Source of the DNA: Crotophaga sulcirostris
Lineage: Eukaryota; Chordata; Aves; Cuculiformes; Crotophagidae
Direction of reading: 5' to 3'
Length of the DNA: 64,000 nucleotides
Assembly: GCA_013397455.1 (NCBI GenBank)
Contig: VYZB01000055.1
Coordinates: forward strand, 1,127,308-1,191,307
Positions 56,801 to 64,000 of this stretch are shown in pieces (within the stretch, counting starts at the first letter, position 1; each line of letters starts with the position of its first letter). A program made the position numbers and the translations under genes. The notes beneath the pieces were generated by a model. That model was not told where the DNA came from, made no database searches, and saw only the letters and a list, made by a program, of their open reading frames with translations.

Positions 56801-56831
56801 TCACCAGTTCATTACTGGGAAAGTCCTAGAG
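5595..56831 (+). CDS. ABLIM1: ABLIM1, actin-binding LIM protein 1 (5' part of gene, six coding exons, incomplete at 3' end)
   Basis: Join of 5595-5838, 30979-31113, 42112-42295, 43199-43308, 55488-55614 and 56738-56831. These total 894 nt and 298 codons, and every junction is GT-AG with matching phase. Predicted domains: a unique N-terminus (1-81), then LIM1 (Cys99 to Asp149), LIM2 (Cys158 to Cys209), LIM3 (Cys226 to Asp276) and the start of LIM4 (Cys285, Cys288). All visible zinc ligands of LIM1-3 are present. From knowledge of the family, abLIM proteins are cytoskeletal scaffolds with four N-terminal LIM domains and a C-terminal actin-binding villin headpiece. The headpiece half is not in this window. 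LIM sequences such as [18 protein letters not shown] and [20 protein letters not shown] fit ABLIM1; ABLIM2 and ABLIM3 differ at many of these sites. No frameshift or stop is seen, so the gene looks functional. Confidence 0.95.
6130..6600 (-). mobile_element. Ancient, highly diverged CR1/L3-like LINE fragment
   Basis: The + strand reads CCTCCTTTTCCAAGATAAGC, then TTTTTCTATAACCCTTGAAA, GAACTGTATTCAACATGCAG and ATGGCTATATTTACC. This resembles the reverse complement of old amniote CR1/L3 RT-terminal consensus. It is much more degraded than the other CR1 copies, so probably an old insertion. Assigned from memory of the family. Confidence 0.55.
8743..8769. repeat. Short CT-rich simple repeat
   Basis: TCTCTCTCTCATTCTCTCTC tract; short and imperfect. 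Confidence 0.85.
16357..16690 (+). promoter_or_regulatory. CpG-enriched patch upstream of candidate alternative exon
   Basis: About 11 CpG dinucleotides lie in 16379-16680, while the adjacent kilobases have very few. A TATA-like CATAAATACC lies at 16357-16366. Open frames overlap on both strands, as expected in GC-richer DNA. A promoter role is inferred. Confidence 0.3.
16735..16836 (+). CDS. Candidate alternative ABLIM1 first coding exon (start codon at 16821, encodes MVKEK)
   Basis: At 16821 an ATG lies in a near-ideal context (GACCATGG) and is followed by four codons, one extra G and a donor-like GTAATG at 16837. This gives phase 1, exactly what exon 2 of ABLIM1 needs, so splicing would yield MVKEKVAHPQEP. 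A plausible acceptor (T-rich tract and CCACCTCAG) ends at 16734, so 16735-16836 could be a 102-nt second 5' exon. Otherwise transcription could start nearby, since a CpG cluster lies just upstream. An in-frame TGA at 16773-16775 shows that the ATG would be a true start. ABLIM1 is known to use alternative first exons. The call is an inference: the coding part is only 16 nt, and the donor is weaker than those of the other exons. Confidence 0.4.
22788..22960 (-). mobile_element. CR1 LINE 3' end fragment
   Basis: TAGAATTATAGAACCGCTTG, GAGATCATCAAGTCCAACTG, TACCTGTCCACTACTAATCC and CCACCTCCCTGGGCAGGCTC identify a reversed CR1 3' end. It shares the TGTACCTGTCCACTACT block with the copy at 49144. 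Confidence 0.9.
25738..25767. repeat. Perfect 11-bp inverted repeat with 8-nt loop
   Basis: TTGATGCTGTT at 25738-25748 pairs with AACAGCATCAA at 25757-25767; the loop is GTGTTGAG. It can form a hairpin on either strand, but no gene context is seen. Confidence 0.9.
30979..31113 (+). CDS. ABLIM1: ABLIM1 exon 2: linker and first half of LIM1
   Basis: The acceptor is a T-rich tract ending ACAG at 30978 and the donor is GTAAGA at 31114. Length is 135 nt, phase 1 in and phase 1 out. It encodes the conserved linker [14 protein letters not shown], shared by ABLIM1 isoforms, and the first half of LIM1. The first zinc site is Cys99, Cys102, His119 and Cys122, and the second begins at Cys125. The linker is where alternative first exons are spliced in, so any phase-1 first exon upstream can be used without changing the LIM region. 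Identity with mammalian ABLIM1 is very high; Ala115-Arg116 replaces the Thr-Lys I recall in human. Confidence 0.96.
31860..32400. repeat. Degenerate pyrimidine-rich minisatellite, about 17-bp period
   Basis: The clearest consecutive units are GGCTCCCCTTTGCTTTT, GGGTCTCCTATGCTTTT, GGGGCTCCCTGACTCTC and GGGGCCTCCATCTCCAG around 32049-32116. Flanking sequence shows the same GGG-CTCC-CT-rich theme with drifted spacing for about 540 bp. Frames of 100-129 codons on both strands come from this low-complexity composition and not from a gene. Confidence 0.7.
32788..32896 (-). mobile_element. CR1 LINE 3' end, TACTGTGA-tailed type
   Basis: CAGTTTCACAGTATAACCAG followed by GTTGGAAGAGACCTCTGAGA and CCAACACTAACACCAACTCA. 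It lies about 390 bp after the minisatellite in intron 2. Confidence 0.9.
39252..39392 (-). mobile_element. CR1 LINE 3' end fragment
   Basis: CACAGTATCACAAGGTTGGA, then GAGTCCAACCTATAACCCAA and CCTCATCCAGTCTCCTCTTA. A small deletion removes part of GATCATCAAGTCC. Confidence 0.9.
39571..39636 (+). repeat. Unidentified dispersed repeat, copy A
   Basis: About 65 bp containing GTAGAATTCTCAGTTA, CCCATG and TTTTAATT. It aligns at roughly 80 percent with 41589-41653, in the same orientation and about 2 kb away. I do not recognise the family. Confidence 0.75.
41589..41653 (+). repeat. Unidentified dispersed repeat, copy B
   Basis: Counterpart of 39571-39636. The shared core is GTAGAATTCTCAGTTA, followed by CCATG and TTTAATT and ending AAGGTAA. 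Confidence 0.75.
42112..42295 (+). CDS. ABLIM1: ABLIM1 exon 3: rest of LIM1 and most of LIM2
   Basis: The acceptor is TTTTCTTACAG ending at 42111 and the donor is GTAAGT at 42296. Length is 184 nt. The exon completes LIM1 (Cys128, Cys146, Asp149 as the last ligands) and starts LIM2 with Cys158, Cys161, His178, Cys181, Cys184 and Cys187. The block [18 protein letters not shown] is diagnostic for ABLIM1. Asn159 and Ser180 replace the His and Asn I recall in human ABLIM1, both non-ligand positions. The local sequence is more CpG- and GC-rich than its flanking introns, as usual for constrained coding exons. Confidence 0.97.
42296..43198 (+). other. ABLIM1: Intron 3 of ABLIM1
   Basis: 903 bp. It contains T-rich stretches near 42710 and no recognisable repeat element or exon. 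Confidence 0.93.
43199..43308 (+). CDS. ABLIM1: ABLIM1 exon 4: end of LIM2 and LIM2-LIM3 linker
   Basis: The acceptor is CTCTCCAG ending at 43198 and the donor is GTAAGT at 43309. Length is 110 nt. It encodes [19 protein letters not shown] and the final LIM2 ligands Cys206 and Cys209, then a Ser-rich linker ([15 protein letters not shown]) leading to LIM3. The linker is the only part that differs appreciably from the human protein, where I recall ETTFSS in place of ELSSSS. Intron 3 before it is only 903 bp, the shortest complete intron in the window. Confidence 0.96.
44588..44790 (+). mobile_element. CR1 LINE fragment
   Basis: Diverged sense CR1: CAAGGGATAATGGCTTTAGG, ATTCTTTACTGTGAGCATGG, ACCCAGAGAAGTCGTGGCTA and CTGGAGGTGTTCAAGGCCAG. 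The 3' terminal repeat is absent. Confidence 0.85.
45037..45547 (-). mobile_element. CR1 LINE, about 510 bp, with open remnant of ORF2 C-terminus
   Basis: The element is reversed. Its 3' end is at the low-coordinate side (CACAGTCACAGTATAACCAG) and the 5' truncation is near 45547. On the - strand, 45541-45122 keeps a 139-codon open frame with the CR1 reverse-transcriptase C-terminal pattern: [44 protein letters not shown] and [16 protein letters not shown]. The lack of stops suggests a fairly recent insertion. It lacks the endonuclease and RT core and cannot be autonomous. Confidence 0.95.
45122..45541 (-). pseudogene. CR1 ORF2 reverse-transcriptase C-terminal remnant
   Basis: A 139-codon open frame inside the CR1 copy. 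It corresponds to the region after the RT catalytic core, so no catalytic YADD-type motif or endonuclease domain is present. It opens inside the element at an internal Met (MQFWAPQF) and runs to the 3' UTR. It is a dead-on-arrival fragment, not an ABLIM1 exon and on the opposite strand. Confidence 0.9.
49144..49236 (-). mobile_element. CR1 LINE 3' end fragment
   Basis: CACAGAATCATAGAACTGTT, TGGAAAAGACCTTTGAGATC and CAACTGTACCTGTCCACTAC; ATTCTATG-tailed type, about 90 bp. Confidence 0.9.
49940..50025 (+). mobile_element. Possible CR1 LINE terminal fragment
   Basis: AATCCTTGTGGGTCCCTTCC followed by AACTCAGGACTGAGG and a later AACTCTATGAG resemble a diverged CR1 3' end. Short and weak. Confidence 0.45.
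50212..50274. repeat. TAA/TGA trinucleotide microsatellite
   Basis: Imperfect (ATA/ATG/AAT)n tract. The reverse strand reads as poly-Ile and the + strand as Asn/Asp runs. Confidence 0.95.
50617..51108 (-). mobile_element. CR1 LINE, about 490 bp, different subfamily
   Basis: Reversed CR1: ACACAGAATCACAGAAGGAG, TTGGGAGGGACCTCAGGGAT, GTGAAAAATTTTCTTCTGGA, AAGGTCTCCTCTAAGCCTTC, ending GGACCCTCTCCAGCCTGTCT. The - strand keeps a 72-codon frame with the CR1 signatures [20 protein letters not shown]. Its central sequence differs from the copy at 45037, so it belongs to another CR1 lineage. A 24-bp tandem triplication lies inside it. Confidence 0.92.
50978..51048. repeat. Three perfect tandem copies of a 24-bp unit
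   Basis: Units at 50978-51001, 51002-51025 and 51026-51048 (last base differs) each read AACCCAGTCCTTAGTATGGA then AGGT. The copies are identical, implying recent expansion inside the older CR1 element. Confidence 0.97.
53628..53800 (-). mobile_element. Old CR1 LINE 3' end fragment
   Basis: AGGCTGGAAGGTACCTCAAG, AGGTGATGTAGTATCCTCCC, CCATCCTGATAGATGTTTAC and CTTGGTGACCTGTTCCAGCC follow the reversed consensus of an older CR1 subfamily with many substitutions. Confidence 0.7.
55488..55614 (+). CDS. ABLIM1: ABLIM1 exon 5: LIM3
   Basis: The acceptor is a long T tract ending TTTGCAG at 55487 and the donor is GTAAGT at 55615. Length is 127 nt. It carries most of LIM3, with ligands Cys226, Cys229, His247, Cys250, Cys253 and Cys256; the last two ligands lie in exon 6. 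The peptide includes [19 protein letters not shown] and [11 protein letters not shown], as in ABLIM1. Ala255 replaces a Ser present in human. Confidence 0.97.
55615..56737 (+). other. ABLIM1: Intron 5 of ABLIM1
   Basis: 1,123 bp with no recognisable repeat or exon. Confidence 0.92.
56738..56831 (+). CDS. ABLIM1: ABLIM1 exon 6: end of LIM3 and start of LIM4
   Basis: The acceptor is GTTTTCTTTTTCAG ending at 56737 and the donor is GTAGGT at 56832. Length is 94 nt and the exon ends in phase 0. It encodes [20 protein letters not shown] and continues through the first LIM4 cysteines (Cys285, Cys288) to KVLE. The next residues expected from the family (AGDKHYHP and onward) were not found by eye in the remaining 7.2 kb, so the following exon lies beyond the window. 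Confidence 0.96.
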
Positions 56832-58351
56832 GTAGGTGGTTTGTAAAACAGAGTTTAAGAATCAGGCCGTGACCCACTATTTCCTCATGCAAAAGCAGAG
56901 AATACAAAAAAATCTAATGGAAAAGCCTTTTCAGCTGATTTTAGAGCAAAGTTGCTAATTTTCAGAAATATTTTTAGTGTTTTAGCTTTGTAGTCATCAG
57001 AAAAAGTATGTGATGGAGAATTAATTTCACTAGTTACTATGGATCTGTGGTTTCTGTCTTTCTCTTTTAATGATATTGTACCAAGTCAATTATATTGCTT
57101 ATTCTGTGTCAGATTTGATATATTTATAGAGGTAATTTTAATATTGGAATCACTGTAAGCTTGCCAAAACTTACAATGTGAGATTTCTCTTCTTGGATGA
57201 GGCCAGGTGATATGAATGATGCTGAGAAGGTGAGAGGGAGAAGTGTACTGGAGAGATTGCTTACATGTTTAGAAACAAGAAGGCAAAAAACATCTGAACC
57301 ATTTCTTTTGTTGACTCTTAGTTGGAGTCCTCAGTGTTCTCATTGAAACTGGCCACATCTTTTTAGAGATGTGGATCTTTAGTAAGTACTGATCTCCAGC
57401 TCTCATGGCTGTGATCGGACCCTTGGAGCTGGAATCCTTGGAGTATGTATGAATCACTCTGTGTCATCACTGAAATGTTTTAAGGGGCAAAAATGCAGAG
57501 GACCTTCCTGTCACACTGTCACTGAGATATGATAAGCAAAACTGTTATCTCCTTCCCCTGTAGCAAACTGTGTTCAGGGGAAGGAATTTGAGCTTCAAGC
57601 TCAGTCTGGAGCTGGGCTGTATGGCTTGTCTCTAGCTTTCGTGTTTTTTGATAGTTCCTGCGAAAAAATAAAGCCTTTACATAATAAAGTTTACGGAAGA
57701 AATGGGGAACCACAACGAACTTAAGTTACAGGTGTGTTTTGTGACGATGAAACAGAATGTGCTGAAAGTTTTATGGTAGATAACAGAAAAGGAACTTGAC
57801 AGAAATAAAAGTGCCTGGAATTTGGTAGTGAATGTGAATTACAGGTTCTCTTCTTTGGGTCCCAACTGCTGCGGATGTAAGACTGTGTCAGCCCTCATAT
57901 GAAAAGATGTACATTTGGCATTAATTGGTAGCTCTTGTGGGTTAAGTTCTGAGGTTTCTCTGGTTCACTATCCAGAATATTAACCAGGGTGGTACCCACC
58001 GAATGAGGGGCTCGGAATGCGTGTGGGCAGCCGGTGCATTTGTCACTGCATCTATGGGAAGGAAGGACAATTTTTTTAATTAGCCAGGCTGTTAGTCTGC
58101 CTCCTTTGCAATGTGTATCTACTTCCTTTGAGGCCCACGTAGATAATTGGCAAGAACAGTCTTGACTTTTCCCTTGAGTAGGAAGGCTGTGTCTCTGGCT
58201 TTAATCTAGTGGCCTGCTACCATCTGCTTATCTATTCCCATCTAATAAGGAGCCTTTCTGTTCAGTGCTACGCATTGCTGACACCATGGTTGCATTCCAC
58301 TGCAGGAAGCACTGAGGAGAGATATAATTGGATTAGTGAGACTGGGAAGCG

Positions 58352-58375
58352 TAAAATAATTCTAAAATTATTTTA
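58352..58375. repeat. Perfect 10-bp AT-rich inverted repeat with 4-nt loop
   Basis: TAAAATAATT and AATTATTTTA flank CTAA. AT-only stems of this size are fairly common in AT-rich introns. Confidence 0.85.
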
Positions 58376-60149
58376 GATGCTGTAACCTAAAAGCAAGGCA
58401 ACCTATTCAGAGGCATAGAGATTAAAATAATAAAAGAGAAGGTTATTGGAGTCTATAGAGAACTGGGAAGAAATGGGCTATTCTTATTTGGAGCCTTTTC
58501 TGTAGTGGATGTGACTCTACCAAAGTTGCACTCGTGTTGCTTGTCCTAGCATCAGTAAGAAAGAAACGTAGCTTTTTGAGAGGATCATGAGGTGTATCCT
58601 TTTTGAATATGTTGAGACTACGAAAAGATTAGTTTAATTGAACTGTCCATCATAATGTAAGGTAAAGTTCAGGTTAGCAGAGGACACTGTGTCCCGGCAT
58701 AACCTTGATGCCGTCATTTTGGCCCCAAGGTTGGTTTTTCACTCCATGCTTCTTATTCTTCTGATGGCTACTTATGATCAGAAGAGACAGCATTTTGTTG
58801 AAGCAGTGAAACATGTCAGGCCTCTTATAAGGATGCACCTCTTCTGAGAGTCAAAATCAGATAAAAAAAGATAAAGACTTTTCCATTGTCCAAGCCTCTG
58901 CAGAATCGGAATATGCTGATGAATTCAAAACAGACAGTTTGCATGATCTTATCAACACATGGAAATACTAAGCGTGCTGAATTCTGGGCGAGACTAGAGG
59001 TTCTGCTTGAATATTTGTGGTTTTCATCAGTTATCAGAGACACAACCCATAATAATACAGTAGAGGGCAGCAGTAGTTCTCGATATATAACTAAGACCAA
59101 ATTCCTCTAAAGCCTGTAGAAGTTGGATTACTCATACAGTGCAACTCTTTCCCTGATCTATTTAAATGCCATTTGAAAGCTCACTGCTCGCTAAAAGCTG
59201 TAGATTGGACAAGTCCTTAGAAACATCACCAAAAACATTAGTCCTGTTTAGTCAGGGAGGCCATTCAGACACCAGTTCAGCTGTGTTACAGTGTGCACTA
59301 GCAGCCTGGGTAGTCCATGAATAGGTATCACCTGGGAATGCAGATACAGGAGAGACATTCCACCACTTTCTGCCATTGGATGGTTCTTGAGAAGATTCGA
59401 AGATACTGGTGAGCAGCTGACATTCAGTAATCAAGAGTAATTTGTCAGAACCATGAGCTGGTTTCTTGGCCTCTCCTGGGCTTTTACACTGCCAGAGATG
59501 CACAGTTCCAAAGGGGCAGCACTAATGCCTCTAAATTAGACTAAAGGAACCAGAAAGTCAAAACTTAGGATGAGAGAACCATGTGTCAGCACATGTGTCC
59601 CCTTCGGGCAGAAAAGGTGCTCTAAAGGATGGGTTCAGAGCATGACATAAATCCCTTGGTAATAAGGGGGATGAGACATCGGAAGCAGCCCCAGGGCCAG
59701 AGAAGATAATTCACAGAACAGGATGCCACTGCTCAGGGAGGGCTGCCGACCTGTTTGAGGAAGGACTATTAACAATTTCCTTATCCTGTACAGGAAATCG
59801 CGCACCTGAAGTTTTAATTTAGATTATATGAGATTCTCACAGGGTGTTTACGGTCTTCCCTCTTTATTTTCTTTGGCAACGTTTCTTTGGCAAATTTGGG
59901 TATTTTTGATGATTTATATTGTGTGGGTTATCTCTTGTCCTGCTGTCTCTCTTGGGAAGGAAGCCAACTCTTGGTGTGAAGTAGCACAGTTATAGGTACT
60001 GTCTAGGTAGACGTGCTGTCATCACCATAACCAGCCTGTTGTACCTAACTTCCTGTGGGAGAAAAAGCAAAACACTTTATATTTTGCCTTTGTTAATAAA
60101 AATGGTAGTAGTAAATTCACTGATCAGTATCTTCCATGAGCCAGCAATG

Positions 60150-60690
60150 TGTGCTTGCAGCCCAGAGAGCCAACCCTGTCCTGGGCTGCATCCAAAGCAC
60201 TGGGACCAGCAGAGGAAGGAAGGGGATTGTGCCCCTCTACTCTGCTCTGGTGAGACCTCACGTGGAGTCCTGTGTGCAGCTCTAGAGTCCTCAGCACAGG
60301 AAGGACATGGACCTAGTAGAGCAAGTCCAGAGGAGGCCATGGAGATGATCCAAGGGCTGGAGCACCTCCCATACAAGGACAGACTGGGGGAGTTGGGGTT
60401 GTTCATTCCGGAGAAGAGAAGGCTCCAGGGAGACCTTAGAGCAGCCTCCAGTACTGAAAGGGGCTCCAGGAAAGCTGGGGAGGGGCTCTTGATCAGGGAT
60501 AGGACAAGGGGGAATGGTTTTAAGCTGAAAGAGGAGAGATTGAGATGGGATCTTGAGAAGAAATGTTTTCCTTTGAGGGAGATGAGGCAATGGCCCAGAT
60601 TGCCCAGAGAAGTCATGGCTGGAGGTGTTCAGGGCCAGGATGGGTGGGGCTTTGAGCACCCTGATCCAGTGGGAGGTGTTTTCCAAAACT
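60150..60690 (+). mobile_element. CR1 LINE, about 540 bp, sense orientation
   Basis: Starts near AACCCTGTCCTGGGCTGCAT and runs through GATTGTGCCCCTCTACTCTG, GGTGAGACCTCACGTGGAGT, AGAAGAGAAGGCTCCAGGGA and GAGGTGTTCAGGGCCAGGAT to the GGGGCTTTGAGCACCCTGAT end. The + strand frame keeps RT-terminal peptides (MEMIQGLEHLPYKDRLGELG, PEKRRLQGDLRA), but frames shift between segments. The 160-220-codon open frames here are this repeat and its antisense. Confidence 0.95.
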
Positions 60691-62323
60691 TCTTAGTAGT
60701 GTTCTTTTAGTTCAGTAGAAGGAAGATAATCAGGGCAGAAACAGGTGGATCATTTACATGAAATCATACAGAAAGCCGGAGAATAAGGTTCAGGTCTTAT
60801 ATTTTCACCCTTTTTTGGCTGTTACTGATATAAACAGGGTTTGGGCTTATGATCTAGAGATCAAGATGTACATATCTACTATCAAATCCCTCAACCATCT
60901 TGCTACTCTACCCATTTTTTATACTAGTTGATTAATATTAATTTGCAAATAAGAAACCAATGTGTGATTTTTTTTTATTTTTTTTTTTTCCTGGCTGTGC
61001 ATGGCTTGAGTTCTTGTTCTGATGGGCTGCTGCCTGCCCTGGGTGTGCTTCCTGTGCACTGTTGAAACTTGCACCCCACCTTGTAAGCAGTGGCCTAAGG
61101 CCATTTCAACAGATGGACCTGGAAGGAGAAATGCCAGGGCACCAGAAGGCTCCCTTGGCTTCAGCCTGCAAGGTCACGTTCTAAACGTGGTTTTGATACT
61201 GTCATTTATGCTAGTGTCCCCTGTTTTTAAAGAGGAATAGTAGTTTAAGATGTGGTATATCATGTAAAGAAGGTTTAGTACTTGCAGATGCTGTTACTTT
61301 AATGTGCCAGAATTTTAAGTTGTCTCATCTCTGCTGCAACTGACTCTGAAAGATGTCACTTCTGAGACACTTTGACTTCTGAAGTTAGAAACAAATAATA
61401 ATATTTACATGGTGAAGGGGAAACAAACAGCAAAAACAGCTACGTTTGTGTAAAGAAAATGTATCCATGTTTAAGAGGCAAAGAATGTGAGACAGAGGTT
61501 TCTTAAAGTATTGTTTTCAGAGCTAAATTTAGAAACTTGTGTTGCAAGGGATTCTGGGAAGTTTCTACTGTTTCTTTACATGAGTCTGTTCTAAATAAAT
61601 AAATAAAAATTAAATAAGAGTAGCAACATTGCTGGTTCCCATATGAACTGTAGGTGATTTATTGAAACAATGTCTGTTTACATTGTCCAAGGATGTGGCC
61701 TCTGCCAGCATTTAACCATGCAAGCAGCTTTGCTGGTGGGAGTGTAGGTATCCAGATGCTTCAATTGATTGGCTTTCAGGGGAACTTGGTAGCCTGTGTG
61801 TTTAATTAATTTATTTTAAGGAAACTTAGGCTCACAGCTCACGTGAAAACATCACCCTTCTCTGCAAACATCCATGCAATGCAAAGTTAGTTAGGTACTT
61901 CAGAACATTCATGTGTCTCGTCCTATGTTCTCACACCAGTACGCTTTCTAGCTTGAGGAACCATGTAGAGAATCTCTTAAAACAAACAGAGATTTATTTC
62001 ATTTCCATCCAGAAATGTTAATTGAAAGGCTCATGTATATTTTTCTGCTGAGTGAAATATTTAGCAAGGCTGTTTTCATAGTAGTTATGCAGGAAGTGTC
62101 ACAAAATGTGTTATTTACTGGATTTTCATGATGCAACCTATGCTGGTGGTACAGATTGAGGTGATGTAAAACTTTGAGCACTTCTATAAATGAAACAATT
62201 GATGAATTGAACAGATGGATGATATGATGGAGTCAAACAGGTTTGGTTTGGTGATATGTTGAAGTTGTGATGAAGTCATGTCCCTGAAGAACGTGGTGCC
62301 ATTCTTTAATAGCACCAGGCATC

Positions 62324-62588
62324 GCAGTATCACAGTATAACCAGGTTGGAAGAGACCTCTGAGATCATCAAGTCCAACCTATAAGCCAACACTAACACCA
62401 TCTCATCACCTAAACCATGGCACTGAGTGCCTCATCCAATCTTCCCTTAACTTCTTCCTAACATCAAGTCTAAACCTCCCCTGACGAAGTTTAAGTCCGT
62501 GCCCTCTAGTTCTGTCACTGGTCACCTGTGAGAAGAGACCGACGCCCGCTTGACTACAACCCCCTTTTAGGTAGTTGTAGAGAGCATC
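62324..62588 (-). mobile_element. CR1 LINE with internal deletion, TACTGTGA-tailed type
   Basis: Very similar to the copy at 45037: CAGTATCACAGTATAACCAG, CCTAAACCATGGCACTGAGT, CCCCTGACGAAGTTTAAGTC and GAAGAGACCGACGCCCGCTT. About 80 bp present in the 45037 copy is missing between TTCCCTTAA and CTTCTTCCT, near 62450. Confidence 0.95.
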
Positions 62589-63179
62589 TACTGGTATGGG
62601 TGTCTTACAGGCTTAGGAAAGACTTTGCTCTCAGCCAGTATCTCTGTCACCATTGTCACCTTCACACACCATAAAAATGTGGGGGGAAAGGCTACACAGC
62701 AAATGAGAAGCGGCAGTGCAGTTTAGTACATGCTTATTAGTATTTTATTTGTGTTTAATTTTACTGCTGTTGCAATAAATGGGAAGACATGAACCTGCTG
62801 CCTGGATGTCCCAGGTGAGTGATAAGAAAAAGCAGAAGCACATGCTGTGACCATTTGCCCTCTAAGACAGGTGCACACGGTGGACCATGGGGCTGTTTTG
62901 ATTATGGATAATACCTGTTGAGAGATCAGATGGGGCCAGTGCACAGGGCCCCCTATAAATTCATGGGATGTAAGGGATAAAGGATCCACATCCCATGTGA
63001 GAGGTGGCCCCAGCACTCTGCCTGCGTTGATCTGAATTGGACCAGAATGCAGTGTTGGTGTAACCAAGTGTTCCTGACAGAACTAGACTAACACCCAGGA
63101 GACTATATAAATTCTTCAGAAGCTGTGGAAGTAATATTTTATAACTTCCAGAAGATGAGAGCGCTGATTTCATACTCAG

Positions 63180-63640
63180 CAGATGCCGTTCCCCGAGGGA
63201 AAAGTCCTGAGTTGCATCAACACGGAACAGCGACAACACAAATGATGAGAAATGGCCCTGCCCTTGCCTGGGCTGGGATTCTTCCCCCTTTTCCAGAGTG
63301 GGTTGGCCGACAGGGTTGAGTGTGCAGGGAGGGTTATTTGCTTGTTTGGGTGGGTGTGTGCAGGAGAGAGGGGAGCCTGAGCGGAGGAGGAGGAGGGAGG
63401 CTCAGGGCTGGGAGCTGGTTCTGGGAGAGCAGAAGGCATCTGCGCGTCGCTTGTGGTAGCACTCCAAGTGTCAGCAGAGGCAGAGGGAGTCTGCCCGCCG
63501 AGCTGGGAGGAAATGGGCTTGGATTGAGGAATTATTATCAGAAGGTAAACCCCTTCCTGCGAAACGAGATCGGAACGAGAAAAGGTCATAGCTTTCTTCT
63601 GGGGGGGTGGCATGTGCGACCTAGATGTGACCGCATAGCT
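63180..63640 (+). promoter_or_regulatory. CpG- and purine-rich patch in intron 6, possible internal promoter or noncoding first exon
   Basis: About 17 CpGs in 460 bp, well above the surrounding intron. A GGA-repeat run occupies 63383-63400, and a usable donor (GAAG|GTAAAC) lies at 63545. ABLIM1 has a reported short isoform lacking LIM domains, so a promoter after the LIM3 exon would make sense. No coding start with a long frame on the + strand is evident. Confidence 0.3.
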
Positions 63641-64000
63641 TGACAGTGATATCAGAATAGGGCACTTGTTCTTCTATTTCTGTGCCCCAGAAGGATTTTT
63701 TTTTTGTTTTAAAAGGCTGTGTGTAATTCTGTGAGTGCAGCTCTCATGCTTTAAACTGCCAGGAAGAGAGGAGAATGGCACAGAGCTTGGGCAGTTTCTG
63801 ATTGCAGCTGATTGCTGATGTATGGGGGAACAATACGGTTCTTTATCTCAAATAATTCTTAATGTAGTTTGTTGGCTCTGTTGATCACTTCTGGAGATTT
63901 ATTAAGGTTAGAGTTTATTTCCAGTTTCCCTGCCTTTTTGCTGAGAAACATGTTTTATCGGTAACTTAGATCACTGATTTACCCCAGCCCCAATTGCATA

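Larger units (their letters stand above)
56832..64000 (+). other. ABLIM1: Intron 6 of ABLIM1 (continues past window end)
   Basis: At least 7.2 kb. It holds CR1 copies at 60150 and 62324, an AT-rich hairpin at 58352 and the CpG-rich patch at 63180. The rest of LIM4 was not found. Confidence 0.85.

Noticed and set aside
60039..60710. 223-codon + frame and 179/131-codon - frames
   Set aside because: They lie over a CR1 LINE copy; the peptides are CR1 RT-terminal or antisense translations.
63176..63613. 145-codon Pro/Ser-rich - frame
   Set aside because: Antisense of the CpG/purine-rich patch; composition alone explains the Pro/Ser richness.
56832..64000. Search for the next LIM4 exon (expected AGDKHYHP)
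   Set aside because: No matching sequence or frame was seen; intron 6 evidently extends beyond the window.
1..64000. CRISPR-like arrays, tRNA or rRNA genes, bacterial operons
   Set aside because: No regularly spaced identical repeats, no cloverleaf or rRNA sequence recognised; the DNA is vertebrate nuclear.

Overview
This is a window of vertebrate nuclear DNA, most likely from a bird. It has long AT-rich introns, GT-AG exons and many 5'-truncated CR1 LINEs, and no sign of prokaryotic gene organisation. The only protein-coding gene I can support is the 5' part of ABLIM1 (actin-binding LIM protein 1, + strand). I assign it because the encoded LIM domains match ABLIM1 much better than ABLIM2 or ABLIM3.

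Layout: 1-5594 is upstream sequence with several CR1 fragments and a cluster of TAATC cores just before the first exon. Exon 1 (coding 5595-5838) encodes the isoform-specific N-terminus. Intron 1 (5839-30978, about 25 kb) holds an ancient CR1-like element, a CR1 fragment and a candidate second first exon (coding 16821-16836) next to a small CpG cluster. Exons follow at 30979-31113, 42112-42295, 43199-43308, 55488-55614 and 56738-56831. They encode LIM1, LIM2, LIM3 and the start of LIM4. Intron 2 contains a degenerate 17-bp-period minisatellite and two CR1 copies. Intron 4 contains the largest CR1 copies, including one with a 139-codon open remnant of the reverse-transcriptase ORF, and a TAA/TGA microsatellite. 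From 56832 to the window end is intron 6. It includes two CR1 copies and a CpG-richer, purine-rich patch at about 63180-63640 that could be an internal promoter.

Splicing all six coding segments gives 894 nt, or 298 codons, with every junction in phase. The protein is incomplete because the rest of LIM4 and the C-terminal villin-headpiece half lie beyond the window. ABLIM1 is a scaffold: the LIM domains are protein-interaction zinc modules and the absent C-terminus binds actin. Choice of first exon changes only the N-terminus ahead of LIM1.

I found no undescribed gene system, CRISPR array or RNA gene. The most interesting leads are the candidate alternative first exon at 16735-16836, the TAATC cluster before the long-isoform exon, the possible internal promoter near the right edge, and several unexplained repeats.
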